Of a DNA stretch of 33,334 nt, positions 1 through 7,317 are shown piece by piece. The position numbers and the translations under genes were made by a program. Numbering within the stretch: the stretch's first letter is position 1; each line of letters starts with the position of its first letter. Location: NCBI GenBank assembly GCA_024224995.1, contig JAAENB010000182.1, positions 1 to 33,334 on the forward strand. The letters run 5' to 3'. This stretch comes from a bacterium (lineage in GTDB: Bacteria; Spirochaetota; UBA4802; UBA5550). The notes under the pieces are model-generated. The model made no database searches, had not been told where the DNA came from, and saw only the letters and a program-made list of their open reading frames with translations.

Positions 1-60
1 GACCCGGCAGGGCCGGGAAAAAATACGGAAGAAACTGTTTTTAAAAAATGGATCGGTTTC

Positions 61-350
61 AGCATGGGGCTACCCGGGGGTGAATCCCCGGGCTACATGA
101 CTTTACCCCTCCGGGGTATTTCTGGTATGGTACTGAATCGCCCGCAGGGCATTGGTTGACCATTGGTTGATGCTGACCCAAGACAGAATCGCCCCTATAA
201 TGCCGCCATATGGCATTATCAGCGGGGCGACGTGTTGTAGCTCGGGGTTTCAACCCCTCCGTGGTGTTGACCCGGGCAATATCTTCGGAAACAGGCCCGT
301 AGAGGCGTTGCACTGCAACGTCTCTGAAACCACCCCGGGTAAGATCCCCC
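61..350. repeat. Array of short palindromic repeats, non-coding
   Basis: This gene-free leader is built of consecutive hairpins. CCCGGGG (73-79) pairs with CCCCGGG (86-92). A nested hairpin has CGCCCC (190-195) with GGGGCG (224-229) around ATAATGCC (197-204) with GGCATTAT (212-219). GGGGTT (244-249) pairs with AACCCC (252-257). The last is a near-perfect palindrome around GTTGCACTGCAAC (301-325). The reading frames that cross it are short, proline/arginine-rich and follow the palindromes, so I treat them as non-coding. The part from about 262 to 330 recurs inverted near 33200-33265. Dense palindromes of this type usually belong to REP-like families that are dispersed around genomes. No transposase lies beside it here. 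Bases 1-60 show nothing recognisable. Confidence 0.75.
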
Positions 351-360
351 GAAAAAGGCC

Positions 361-1059
361 TTATTGAAAAAGAGTTTCTTGAGAGAGACTTAATTCATAG
401 CAATTCCAGCTGTTCCGGCAGTGGTGTTTGCTAATAATAAGGCCTTGTGAACGGAATGCCTCTTCCGCTTTTTCCCGGTTGGTATTGTTGATGCCGCTTG
501 CAATGAGGGTGCCATCCTTCTTGAGCAGGGAGGATATTTTTTCCATGTTCTGGGTAAAAACTTCAGTAATCAGGTTGGCGGTAATTATATCGTATTTACG
601 GGAAGAGGGCAGGGACGCAATATCGGATTGGGTAAAATTAATCCCGGTATAGCCATTTATCACCCCGTTGTATTTTGCGCTTTCAATAGAAGCAGCTTCA
701 ATATCAACAGCATTGATCTTTTTAAGTCCCATTTTAGCTCCCAGGATAGCGAGGACTCCGGTACCGGTTCCAATATCAAGAAGTTTTATGGTTTCTCTTG
801 TTTCCGGGGTAATGGAATTGAGAACCTGTTCCAGGCATATGAGGCAAAGAGAAGTGGTTGGATGGCTTCCGTCCCCGAAAGCTTCATGATTGTCCAGGTA
901 TAAGACCGTGGAATTTTTTTTGCCCGGAGTCCCGGCTAATTCAGCCGGGAATATGTGAATAGTTTCATTTACGGCGTATCCCTCTATTGTTTCCCGCAGC
1001 CGGTGTTTCCAGGTCTCCTCTTCGAGTTTCCGGAATATATATGAATCATTCCACTTCAT
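361..1059 (-). CDS. prmA: PrmA-like SAM-dependent methyltransferase (ribosomal protein L11 methyltransferase family)
   Basis: 232 residues. The signature FGDGSHPTT at about residues 61-69 and the SAM-binding loop LDIGTGTGVLA at about 93-103 are both PrmA hallmarks. An acidic VDIEAASI strand that would hold the SAM ribose follows, then a TANLITEV segment where the family has its N-[ILV] catalytic loop. PrmA trimethylates ribosomal protein L11 in the cytoplasm. Typical bacterial PrmA is nearer 290-310 residues. Here the N-terminal L11-recognition domain is reduced to roughly 55 residues, so the substrate may differ or the start may be upstream. The annotated ATG has only a weak ribosome-binding site. 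An open frame upstream (to 1277) ends with ATGA overlap, but its composition is not protein-like. Nothing else is convincingly co-transcribed. Confidence 0.82.
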   Translation of the reverse strand: MKWNDSYIFRKLEEETWKHRLRETIEGYAVNETIHIFPAELAGTPGKKNSTVLYLDNHEAFGDGSHPTTSLCLICLEQVLNSITPETRETIKLLDIGTGTGVLAILGAKMGLKKINAVDIEAASIESAKYNGVINGYTGINFTQSDIASLPSSRKYDIITANLITEVFTQNMEKISSLLKKDGTLIASGINNTNREKAEEAFRSQGLIISKHHCRNSWNCYELSLSQETLFQ

Positions 1060-1377
1060 AATTCCAGGTTCAGGGTTTGACTTATTTCGTCAAGGGTAAA
1101 ACCGTATGTAATCAGAAATTGGGGGTAACCGCATCCTGTGCGACGATGTGAGTGCGCGCGGGAGCTCATTCCCTGATGCTGTTGTAAAAAGCACAAAATG
1201 TATTCGGTAAAATGGGAGGGTGTCACTGTCACAACAGGCTGTACCCCCGATTTCTGAGTACTTACTAAAAACCTCAAACCTCAAACTTCTTTCTGGTTGA
1301 CTAATTAATATTGAGCTGGAAAATGGCGTTTCAAAAAGAATTTTTATGGGAAATGAGATAATAATGAGGTACGTATA
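1060..1377. other. Intergenic region between divergent genes
   Basis: About 318 bases without a credible gene. Minus-strand frames up to 1284 are Cys/His/Ser-rich and have no ribosome-binding site. The stretch CCTCAAACCTCAAACTTC (1272-1289) resembles the repeat modules found again at 1551-1640. A TTGACT (1297-1302) could be a -35 box for the small gene at 1378, but I see no good -10 at the right distance. Confidence 0.5.
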
Positions 1378-1548
1378 ATGGAACAGTTACAAGAAGCGAT
1401 CAAAAAGAAAGTTGTTGAAGAGAATAAGATACACTGTAAGGATGCTTTGCAAATCGCAAATGAACTCGATATTAGTCCAGGGGCAGTGGGAAAAGAGCTG
1501 AACGCAATGAAAATCAAGATAAAAGGCTGCCAGCTGGGATGTTTCTAA
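1378..1548 (+). CDS. Small HTH-like protein with C-terminal CQLGCF motif
   Basis: 56 residues, ATG start, preceded by a good ribosome-binding site (GAGGT, 1366-1370, 7 bases upstream). The body (CKDALQIANELDISPGAVGKEL) has the spacing of a helix-turn-helix or winged-helix recognition unit. The protein ends KIKIKGCQLGCF, placing two cysteines in a CxxxC pattern at the extreme C terminus. I recall the same kind of ending in other short bacterial HTH proteins but cannot name the family or a function. The cysteines could bind metal or respond to redox state. Codon use and protein-like composition make it a real gene despite its size. It lies 122 bases upstream of proS, separated from it by a long inverted repeat. 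Confidence 0.75.
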   Translation: MEQLQEAIKKKVVEENKIHCKDALQIANELDISPGAVGKELNAMKIKIKGCQLGCF

Positions 1549-1550
1549 AG

Positions 1551-1632
1551 AAGTTTCAAGTTTGAAGTTTAAAGTTAAGAGACAAGAGTTGAAGGAAGAG
1601 GTAGTCTTTTTCTAACTTCAAACTTGAAACTT
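1551..1632. repeat. 19-bp perfect inverted repeat with 44-nt loop
   Basis: AAGTTTCAAGTTTGAAGTT (1551-1569) is exactly reverse-complemented at 1614-1632. Copies of the AACTT(C/G)AAAC module continue to about 1645. The element starts three bases after the small gene's stop and ends before the proS ribosome-binding site. It may be a rho-independent-like 3' end or a leader structure of proS. Similar modules occur at 1272-1289 and 18171-18180, so a low-complexity repeat family is also possible. Confidence 0.7.
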
Positions 1633-1670
1633 GAAACTTCAAACATCAAACTAAAGAAAAGGAGAATAAC

Positions 1671-3191
1671 ATGGCTAAGAAGATGCAAAACGCCATAAGT
1701 CCAACACGGAGCGAGAATTACCCGGAGTGGTATTTACAGGTTATAAAAGCCGCGGACCTGGCAGAGAACTCGCCGGTGCGAGGCTGTATGGTGATAAAAC
1801 CCTGGGGGTATAGTCTCTGGGAAAATATACAATCAGTGCTGGACAGGATGTTTAAAGATACGGGGCATGAGAATGCCTATTTTCCGCTGTTTATACCAAA
1901 GAGCTTTCTTGAAAAAGAGGCAGAGCATGTGGAAGGGTTTGCCAAAGAATGCGCAGTGGTAACTCATCACCGGCTGGAAGCGGCAGAAGACGGTTCACTG
2001 GTACCGGCCGGCAAGCTGGAAGAGCCGCTTGTTATTCGACCAACATCGGAAACCATAATTGGAGCAATGTTCAGTAAATGGATACAATCCTACCGCGACC
2101 TGCCGCTCCTTATAAACCAGTGGGCAAACGTAGTGCGCTGGGAAATGCGGACACGGCTTTTTTTACGGACCACTGAATTCCTATGGCAGGAAGGGCATAC
2201 TGCTCACGCCACGGAAGAAGAAGCAGTTGAAGAAACCCTGCAAATGCTCGATGTATATGCAGATTTCGCGGAAAACTACATGGCAATGCCTGTTTTAAAA
2301 GGAAAAAAGACAGAGAATGAAAAATTCCCCGGAGCCGACATTACCTATTGCATAGAAGCCATGATGCAGGACCGCAAAGCGCTTCAGGCAGGGACCTCTC
2401 ATTTCCTGGGACAAAATTTTTCAAAGGCGTCGGATATAAAATATCTCGGAAAAGATGATGAGCTCCATTATGCCTGGACAACTTCATGGGGAGTATCAAC
2501 AAGACTTATTGGCGGACTCATTATGAACCATAGCGACGACGACGGCATGGTACTGCCGCCGCGCCTGGCGCCGCTTCATGTGGTAATTATTCCTTTTCTC
2601 AACAAAGAAGAGACCAGGGAAGAGGTTCTGGCCTTCTGTGATAAACTGCAAAAACAGTTAAAAAATACTCTTTATGACGGCAAGCCCATTGCGGTAAAAG
2701 TTGATGCCAGTGATAAAAACGGGAGCCATAAAAAATGGGGATGGGTTAAAAAAGGAGTGCCCATCCGTGTAGAAATTGGGCCCCGGGACATAGAATCAAA
2801 TTCCGTTTTCGTAGCCCGAAGAGACAAAGGACCGAAAGAAGCATTTTCAATGCCTGTTGATGAATTCGCGGCACAGGCACCTGAGATTTTAAAAGATATC
2901 CAGGAGAGCCTGTTCAAGCGCGCCCTTGATTTCCGGGAAGAAAATACTCATACTATTGATTCAAAAGAAGAATTCTATAAATATTTTACCCCTGAAAAAA
3001 AAGGTTCCCAGGAGATCTTTGGCGGGTTTGTATACGCCCACTGGAACGGATCGGAAGAAGTGGAAACACAGATCCAGGAAGAGCTTGGAGTTACTATCAG
3101 GTGTATCCCTCTTGAAGAAGGAGAACCGGGAACCTGTATTTTTACCGGTGAACCCAGCAAGCAGCGGGTAGTTTTTTCCCGGTCATATTAG
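1671..3191 (+). CDS. proS: Prolyl-tRNA synthetase, archaeal/eukaryal-type
   Basis: 506 residues. It charges tRNA-Pro with proline in the cytoplasm. It is the short archaeal/eukaryal-like class: the class II core runs from residue 1 to about 300, with RPTSET (123-128), motif 2 around RWEMRTRLFLRTTEF (156-170) and motif 3 around GGLIMNHSDDDG (281-292). The anticodon-binding domain follows at about 300-400, then a C-terminal extension ending in SRSY. The large INS editing insertion of the bacterial type is absent. The C-terminal extension, which binds zinc through four cysteines in some relatives, keeps only two here (C478, C489). The start is supported by AAAGGAG at 1658-1664. A free-standing YbaK-like deacylase at 10916-11383 could supply editing in trans (inference). 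Confidence 0.96.
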   Translation: MAKKMQNAISPTRSENYPEWYLQVIKAADLAENSPVRGCMVIKPWGYSLWENIQSVLDRMFKDTGHENAYFPLFIPKSFLEKEAEHVEGFAKECAVVTHHRLEAAEDGSLVPAGKLEEPLVIRPTSETIIGAMFSKWIQSYRDLPLLINQWANVVRWEMRTRLFLRTTEFLWQEGHTAHATEEEAVEETLQMLDVYADFAENYMAMPVLKGKKTENEKFPGADITYCIEAMMQDRKALQAGTSHFLGQNFSKASDIKYLGKDDELHYAWTTSWGVSTRLIGGLIMNHSDDDGMVLPPRLAPLHVVIIPFLNKEETREEVLAFCDKLQKQLKNTLYDGKPIAVKVDASDKNGSHKKWGWVKKGVPIRVEIGPRDIESNSVFVARRDKGPKEAFSMPVDEFAAQAPEILKDIQESLFKRALDFREENTHTIDSKEEFYKYFTPEKKGSQEIFGGFVYAHWNGSEEVETQIQEELGVTIRCIPLEEGEPGTCIFTGEPSKQRVVFSRSY

Positions 3192-3433
3192 AAACAGGTT
3201 CAAGGTTTTTTCCCGCCGCAGCCGCACCCTTCTCGGGGGCGATTCCGGAGAAGTCTTTAAGAGTTTTGGTGGAAAAAACATCATCTGACGTGGAAGTGAC
3301 AGCTCTTTGGGGTGTGAGGACTGTTTGAGCGGAGCGAGTTCCGCAGCATCCCAAAGAGCTGTCACTTCCACGTCTGCCGCACCCACTTTCTAAACAAATC
3401 CCCCATTTTTTTCCTATTTTTCCCATTTTTCAG
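3192..3433. other. Intergenic region dominated by a large hairpin
   Basis: No credible gene lies between proS and the XRE regulator. Besides the 3287-3374 hairpin, I see only G/C-rich sequence (3211-3250) and a pyrimidine-rich stretch (3395-3430). Confidence 0.5.
3287..3374. repeat. 25-bp perfect inverted repeat with nested hairpin in the loop
   Basis: Bases 3287-3311 are perfectly reverse-complemented at 3350-3374 (outer ends GACGTGG and CCACGTC, inner ends TTTGGG and CCCAAA). The 38-base loop contains a second hairpin, GCGGA (3329-3333) with TCCGC (3340-3344). There is no T tract on either side, so an ordinary intrinsic terminator is unlikely. It could still end proS transcripts or protect their 3' ends, or be a mobile palindrome. 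Confidence 0.85.
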
Positions 3434-3495
3434 TTGACAATATTCCTTAAAATCAGTAGCTTTAATTATACTTCAGGAGGTTAAGTATAATTGAA
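3434..3495 (+). promoter_or_regulatory. Possible promoter and palindromic operator/RBS hairpin of the XRE gene
   Basis: A consensus TTGACA (3434-3439) could be a -35 box, although the -10 at 17 bases (TAGCTT) is poor. AATTATACTT (3464-3473) is repeated inverted as AAGTATAATT (3483-3492) around a 9-base spacer holding the ribosome-binding site AGGAGG (3475-3480). The right arm overlaps the TTG start codon. As DNA this suits a dimeric repressor. As RNA it would place the ribosome-binding site in a loop. Autoregulation by the downstream XRE protein is inference. Confidence 0.55.
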
Positions 3496-4105
3496 AGAGA
3501 AAAAGCCTGATAAAAAAGACAAAAAAGAAGCAGTTTCTTATCGCTTTGGAGATAAGTTGCGTGAGGTGCGGGAGCGCAAAGGGATTACCATGAGGGCAGT
3601 GGCTCAAATGGTGAATCTCAGTGAGAGTCTCATCTCCCAGATAGAGCGGAATAAGGTTTCCCCGTCAATTGACACCCTTTTTGCAATTGTTGATGTGCTG
3701 GAAATAGACCTGGATTACCTGTTCCGTGATTACCGGCAAACCAAAAAAGTGGAGCTGGTTCGCCATGACGAGCGGAATTCGATAAATATGCAGCAGGTAA
3801 CATACAGCCAGCTTTCTGTCCTGGGCGACAGTAAAGAGGAATATGCTATTGAGGCGTTTCTTATGGAAATTGAACCGGGCGGAGAAAAGGGAAGCCGTGA
3901 ATACGGGCATACGGGCAAAGAGCTTGGTTTTATCCTGGAAGGGAAGGGCGAGCTTGATTACGGAACAGAGACCTACGAGTTAGGTGAGGGAGACAGCATC
4001 TCTTTTGCCTCGGATATACCCCATATTTTTAAGAATACAGGGGAAGGGAAATTAAAGGCAGTCTGGGTGATAACACCGCCTAAGATGTTGTTTTTTAAAG
4101 AATAA
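3491..4105 (+). CDS. XRE-family transcriptional regulator with C-terminal cupin sensor domain
   Basis: 204 residues starting at TTG, chosen because AGGAGG lies 10 bases upstream. Residues 1-15 are a lysine/aspartate-rich tail. Residues 19-75 form a lambda-repressor-like HTH (KLREVRERKGITMRAVAQ, then SESLISQIERNKVSPSIDTL). Residues about 120-195 are a small cupin_2 barrel (IEPGGEKGSREYGHTGKELGFILEG and GDSISFASDIPHIF). Proteins of this layout commonly bind a small ligand in the cupin and control nearby metabolic genes; PuuR is one example. The location directly before leuC, leuD and an aminotransferase suggests control of that block, but the ligand cannot be read from sequence. A palindrome overlapping its own start suggests autoregulation. 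A strong hairpin separates it from leuC. Confidence 0.92.
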   Translation: MKEKKPDKKDKKEAVSYRFGDKLREVRERKGITMRAVAQMVNLSESLISQIERNKVSPSIDTLFAIVDVLEIDLDYLFRDYRQTKKVELVRHDERNSINMQQVTYSQLSVLGDSKEEYAIEAFLMEIEPGGEKGSREYGHTGKELGFILEGKGELDYGTETYELGEGDSISFASDIPHIFKNTGEGKLKAVWVITPPKMLFFKE

Positions 4106-4113
4106 CTGTTACT

Positions 4114-4153
4114 AAAATATTCCCCCCCGCCTTCGGCGGGGGGGGAATATTTT
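4114..4153 (+). terminator. Strong GC-rich hairpin terminator between XRE gene and leuC
   Basis: AAAATATT followed by a run of seven C and GCC (4114-4131), then TTC, then GGC, a G run and AATATTTT (4135-4153). The stem is nearly continuous with one bulged G and ends in four T. The symmetric A and T ends could let it act in both directions. Only 24 bases separate it from the leuC start codon, enough for the ribosome-binding site but not for a promoter. Confidence 0.8.
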
Positions 4154-4177
4154 GATTAAAGAAAAGGAGGAACCTTT

Positions 4178-5464
4178 ATGGGAAAGACAACAGTAGAGAA
4201 AATTTTCGACAGTCACCGGGTAGATACACCGTCGGGAGATATTAATGTACTAAAACTGGACGCGGTGTTCTGTCATGAGATTACCACGCCCATCGCGATA
4301 AATGATCTTGTGGCGCGGGGAAAGGACAGGGTTTTTGATCCAACGAAGATTAAGGCGGTAATTGATCATGTTACCCCCGCGAAGGACAGCAAAACAGCGG
4401 AGCAGGGAAAGATCCTTCGTGAATGGGCTCAACGAAATAATATAAAAGATTTTTTTGACATAGGACAAAATGGCGTGTGCCACGCGATTTTCCCTGAAAA
4501 AGGGTTTGTCCGTCCCGGGTATACCATTATTATGGGCGATTCACATACCTGTACACACGGAGCCTTTGGCGCCTTCGCGGCCGGAGTAGGAACAACGGAC
4601 CTGGAAGTAGGGATCTTAAAAGGGGTTTGCACGTTTAAAACCTCCCGGACTATTAAGGTAAATATTACCGGGAAATTACCCGAAGGAGTATACGCAAAGG
4701 ATGTAATCCTTTCGGTAATTGGGAAATTGGGCGTAGACGGAGCAACAAACTGTGTAATAGAATTCGCGGGAGAAGTTGTGGAGGCCATGAGTATGGAAGC
4801 TCGAATGACCCTGTGCAACATGGCTATAGAAGCCGGCGGGACCAGCGGAATCTGCTGCCCGGACAAAACCACGGTAGAATATCTCTGGGAATTTATTAAG
4901 GATGAGTTCTCCTCAAAAGAGGCGGCACTGGAAGAATATTCTCAGTGGAAGCCGGACGCCGACGCGGAGTACTACCAGGTCATTGAACATGACGTGAGCG
5001 GTCTTGAGCCAGTGGTAACGTATGGGTACAAACCGGATCAGGTAAAGACCGTCCGGGAGATGGAAGGGACAGCAGTAAACCAGGTTTATATTGGTTCCTG
5101 TACAAACGGAAGATTGGAAGACCTTCGCGTAGCCGCAAAGATCCTGGAAGGAAAGCGGGTTAGTGAGAATGTACGAGGAATTGTATCACCGGCAACACCG
5201 CTTATTTACCGGCAGGCACTGGAAGAGGGCATTATTAAAATATTTATGGATGCCGGATTTTGTGTAACCAATCCCACGTGCGGGGCCTGTTTGGGCATGA
5301 GCAACGGGGTACTTGCCCCGGGAGAGTCCTGTGCCTCAACGACTAACCGTAACTTTAACGGTCGAATGGGCAAAGGCGGCATGGTTCACCTCATGAGTCC
5401 TGCGACATCAGCAGCCTCAGCTATCGCGGGGACCATAACAAATTCGGAACTGTATACCGGTTAA
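4178..5464 (+). CDS. leuC: 3-isopropylmalate / homoaconitate dehydratase, large subunit
   Basis: 428 residues, the short two-subunit form of the aconitase superfamily. The three iron-sulfur cluster ligands are visible: C308 in SCTNGR, and C368 and C371 in CGACLG. MGDSHTCTHGAFGAFAAGVGTT (about 119-140) is the substrate-domain signature. With the small subunit it isomerises 2-isopropylmalate to 3-isopropylmalate in leucine synthesis, or the homologous homoaconitate step. The sequence does not separate these with certainty. AAAAGGAGG at 4162-4170 supports the ATG. leuD follows after 15 bases in an obvious operon. The hairpin at 4114-4153 lies just upstream and leaves no room for a dedicated promoter, so expression probably depends on read-through from the regulator gene or on a promoter inside it. 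Confidence 0.93.
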   Translation: MGKTTVEKIFDSHRVDTPSGDINVLKLDAVFCHEITTPIAINDLVARGKDRVFDPTKIKAVIDHVTPAKDSKTAEQGKILREWAQRNNIKDFFDIGQNGVCHAIFPEKGFVRPGYTIIMGDSHTCTHGAFGAFAAGVGTTDLEVGILKGVCTFKTSRTIKVNITGKLPEGVYAKDVILSVIGKLGVDGATNCVIEFAGEVVEAMSMEARMTLCNMAIEAGGTSGICCPDKTTVEYLWEFIKDEFSSKEAALEEYSQWKPDADAEYYQVIEHDVSGLEPVVTYGYKPDQVKTVREMEGTAVNQVYIGSCTNGRLEDLRVAAKILEGKRVSENVRGIVSPATPLIYRQALEEGIIKIFMDAGFCVTNPTCGACLGMSNGVLAPGESCASTTNRNFNGRMGKGGMVHLMSPATSAASAIAGTITNSELYTG

Positions 5465-5479
5465 GCAAGGAGACGGACA

Positions 5480-6004
5480 ATGAAAAATTTTAAAGGAAAC
5501 GTATTATTTCTGGACAGGTCGGATATAAATACCGATGAAATTATCCCGGCAAAGTATTTGACAGAGAGTACAAAAGAGGCTCTCAAGCCCTATCTTCTTG
5601 AGGACCTGACACTGGAAGGTTTTACGCCGGGAACGGGAATTGAAAATAAGGCGGTAATAATAACGCGCGCGAATTTTGGCTGCGGTTCATCACGGGAGCA
5701 CGCTCCCTGGGCACTGGAAGTAAACGGCATAAATCTGGTAATTGGAGAAAGTTTTGCCAGGATCTTCAGGCAGAATATGTACAACTGCGGCATGATGGCA
5801 GTGGAGCTTGAAGCGGCAGCTATTGACAAACTGTTTGCCGATTATGCCGGAAAGCCGGTGCGGCTGGAAGCGGATGTAAAGACAGGCAAATTGATTATAA
5901 CAGCCGAAGGAAAAGAAGAAACCATTCCATTCACCATCTCCGACTTCGACCGCGCCCTGGTAGAAGCCGGCGGCTGGCTGGATTACGCGGACTCGAGATA
6001 CTAA
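5480..6004 (+). CDS. leuD: 3-isopropylmalate / homoaconitate dehydratase, small subunit
   Basis: 174 residues, the usual size for the separate swivel domain of short-form aconitase-family dehydratases. Visible signatures are DINTDEIIPAKYL (15-27) near the N terminus and FGCGSSREHAPWAL (66-79). The latter contributes the arginine that binds the substrate carboxylate. The loop after AKYL (TEST), a region reported to influence the choice between isopropylmalate and homoaconitate, matches neither motif well enough for me to decide. A ribosome-binding site (AAGGAGA) lies just before the ATG, 15 bases after leuC. It forms the active enzyme with the large subunit in the cytoplasm. A complex repeat at 6011-6101 follows its stop codon. 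Confidence 0.93.
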   Translation: MKNFKGNVLFLDRSDINTDEIIPAKYLTESTKEALKPYLLEDLTLEGFTPGTGIENKAVIITRANFGCGSSREHAPWALEVNGINLVIGESFARIFRQNMYNCGMMAVELEAAAIDKLFADYAGKPVRLEADVKTGKLIITAEGKEETIPFTISDFDRALVEAGGWLDYADSRY

Positions 6005-6010
6005 GAGTAA

Positions 6011-6101
6011 GGTGATCGGTCGCCCTTCGGGCGGGGTAAACGGTAATCAGGTAAGAACAACCGATCACCCGATCACCCGGCCCGAAGGGCCTCCGATTAC
6101 C
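6011..6101. other. Interleaved inverted repeats (pseudoknot-like) upstream of the aminotransferase gene
   Basis: Four pairings fit in about 90 bases. GGTGATCGGT (6011-6020) pairs with ACCGATCACC (6060-6069). GGTAATC (6042-6048) pairs with GATTACC (6095-6101). Local hairpins are CGCCC-TTC-GGGCG (6021-6033) and GGCCC-GAA-GGGCC (6079-6091). The first two helices interleave rather than nest, so the RNA could form a pseudoknot. GATCACCC is also repeated in tandem (6063-6078). The element starts 6 bases after leuD and ends 9 bases before the next ribosome-binding site. It may be a terminator, a leader regulator or a composite mobile palindrome. Confidence 0.6.
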
Positions 6102-6120
6102 TTCCCCACAGGGAGGAACC

Positions 6121-7314
6121 ATGAAAAGTATATTCGCGGACAGGATTAGTGATGTACCCCAATCTTTTATACGGGAGATCTTAAAAGTGACGGTGGATGA
6201 AGAGGTTATTTCTTTTGCCGGAGGTTTGCCGAACCGGGATTTTTTCCCGGTACGGGAGATACAGGATGCTTGCGTTAAAGTGCTTTCCGCTGACGGGAAG
6301 AATGTGCTTCAGTATAGCACAACAGAGGGGTATCTACCGCTGCGGGAGTATATCGCGGAGCAATATCGTATTAAGCAGGATATGGAAATTGATCCCGGGG
6401 ATATACTAATTACCAGCGGTTCACAGCAGGGGCTCGACCTGGTGGGAAAGACATTGCTTAATGAAGGGGATCATCTTGCCATAGAGGAGCCGGGCTATTT
6501 AGGAGCCATACAGGCTTTTTCTATTTATAAGTCTGTTTTTCATGGAGTGCCCCTGTTGGAAGACGGGCCCGATTTAGCGGTGCTTGAAAAAGCGCTCAAA
6601 GAAAATTCAGCAAAAAACCCTATTAAGATATTTTATGGGGTGCCCAATTTTCAGAATCCCAGCGGCGTTTCCTATTCGCGGGAAAAACGGGAACAGGTGG
6701 GAAAGATCCTTAAGGAATATGGAACCATATTTATCGAAGATAATCCATACGGCGAACTCCGGTTTATGGGAGAGGATAAACCCCTGGTAAAGGAATATCT
6801 GCCTGAGCAGACCATCCTCCTGGGTTCTTTTTCGAAAACGGTTGTCCCTTCTTTTCGAATGGGGTGGATAACTGCTAATAAAGAGATTATGGAACGCCTG
6901 GTTATAGCCAAACAGGCATCGGACCTGCATACGAATTATTTTACCCAGCGGGTATTATATCAATATTTGTCCGATAATGACATTGATGAGCATATTGCCA
7001 AAATCCGGTCGGTTTACCGGAAGCAGCGGGACGCAATGGTACAGAGTATTGAGCAGTATTTTCCCGAAGAGGTAAGCACCACCAGTCCCGAAGGGGGAAT
7101 GTTTTTATGGGCAACGCTCCCTCAAGGAATGTCTTCCATGGAATTGTTTGAAATAGCCAGGAAGGAGAACGTAGTCTTTGTCCCGGGCAATCCCTTTTAC
7201 CCCGACGGAAAAGACCGGAACACCCTTCGGCTCAATTTCTCCTGTGTCGATGAAGAAACGATTGAAGAAGGAATAAAACGTCTTGGCAGGGTCATCAAAA
7301 GTATGGTAATCTAG
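6121..7314 (+). CDS. PLP-dependent aminotransferase, class I/II, LysN/2-aminoadipate transaminase-like
   Basis: 397 residues. It has the fold-type I signatures in order: SFAGGLPNRDFFP (31-43), YSTTEGYLPLREYI (65-78), TSGSQQGLDL (98-107), PNFQNPSG (175-182), EDNPYGELRF (206-215), SFSKT with the PLP-binding lysine K239, and LRLNFSC near residue 373 with the arginine expected to bind the alpha-carboxylate. This pattern is typical of LysN-type 2-aminoadipate aminotransferases and related broad-specificity enzymes in prokaryotes. Without the N-terminal GntR domain it is an enzyme, not a MocR regulator. Its place after leuC and leuD suits transamination of a branched-chain or 2-oxoadipate-like keto acid, but specificity is inference. 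GGGAGG at 6111-6116 supports the ATG. The structured repeat upstream may regulate it. Confidence 0.9.
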   Translation: MKSIFADRISDVPQSFIREILKVTVDEEVISFAGGLPNRDFFPVREIQDACVKVLSADGKNVLQYSTTEGYLPLREYIAEQYRIKQDMEIDPGDILITSGSQQGLDLVGKTLLNEGDHLAIEEPGYLGAIQAFSIYKSVFHGVPLLEDGPDLAVLEKALKENSAKNPIKIFYGVPNFQNPSGVSYSREKREQVGKILKEYGTIFIEDNPYGELRFMGEDKPLVKEYLPEQTILLGSFSKTVVPSFRMGWITANKEIMERLVIAKQASDLHTNYFTQRVLYQYLSDNDIDEHIAKIRSVYRKQRDAMVQSIEQYFPEEVSTTSPEGGMFLWATLPQGMSSMELFEIARKENVVFVPGNPFYPDGKDRNTLRLNFSCVDEETIEEGIKRLGRVIKSMVI

Positions 7315-7317
7315 GGA

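Noticed and set aside
59..367. Two open frames on opposite strands in the first 370 bases
   Set aside because: Both lie across dense palindromes and change with them; residues reflect the repeats, not a protein.
1056..1284. Minus-strand frames upstream of the PrmA-like gene, one ending with an ATGA overlap
   Set aside because: The start codon is TTG without a ribosome-binding site, composition is Ser/His/Cys-rich, and the frame crosses the CCTCAAAC repeat. The overlap is likely chance.
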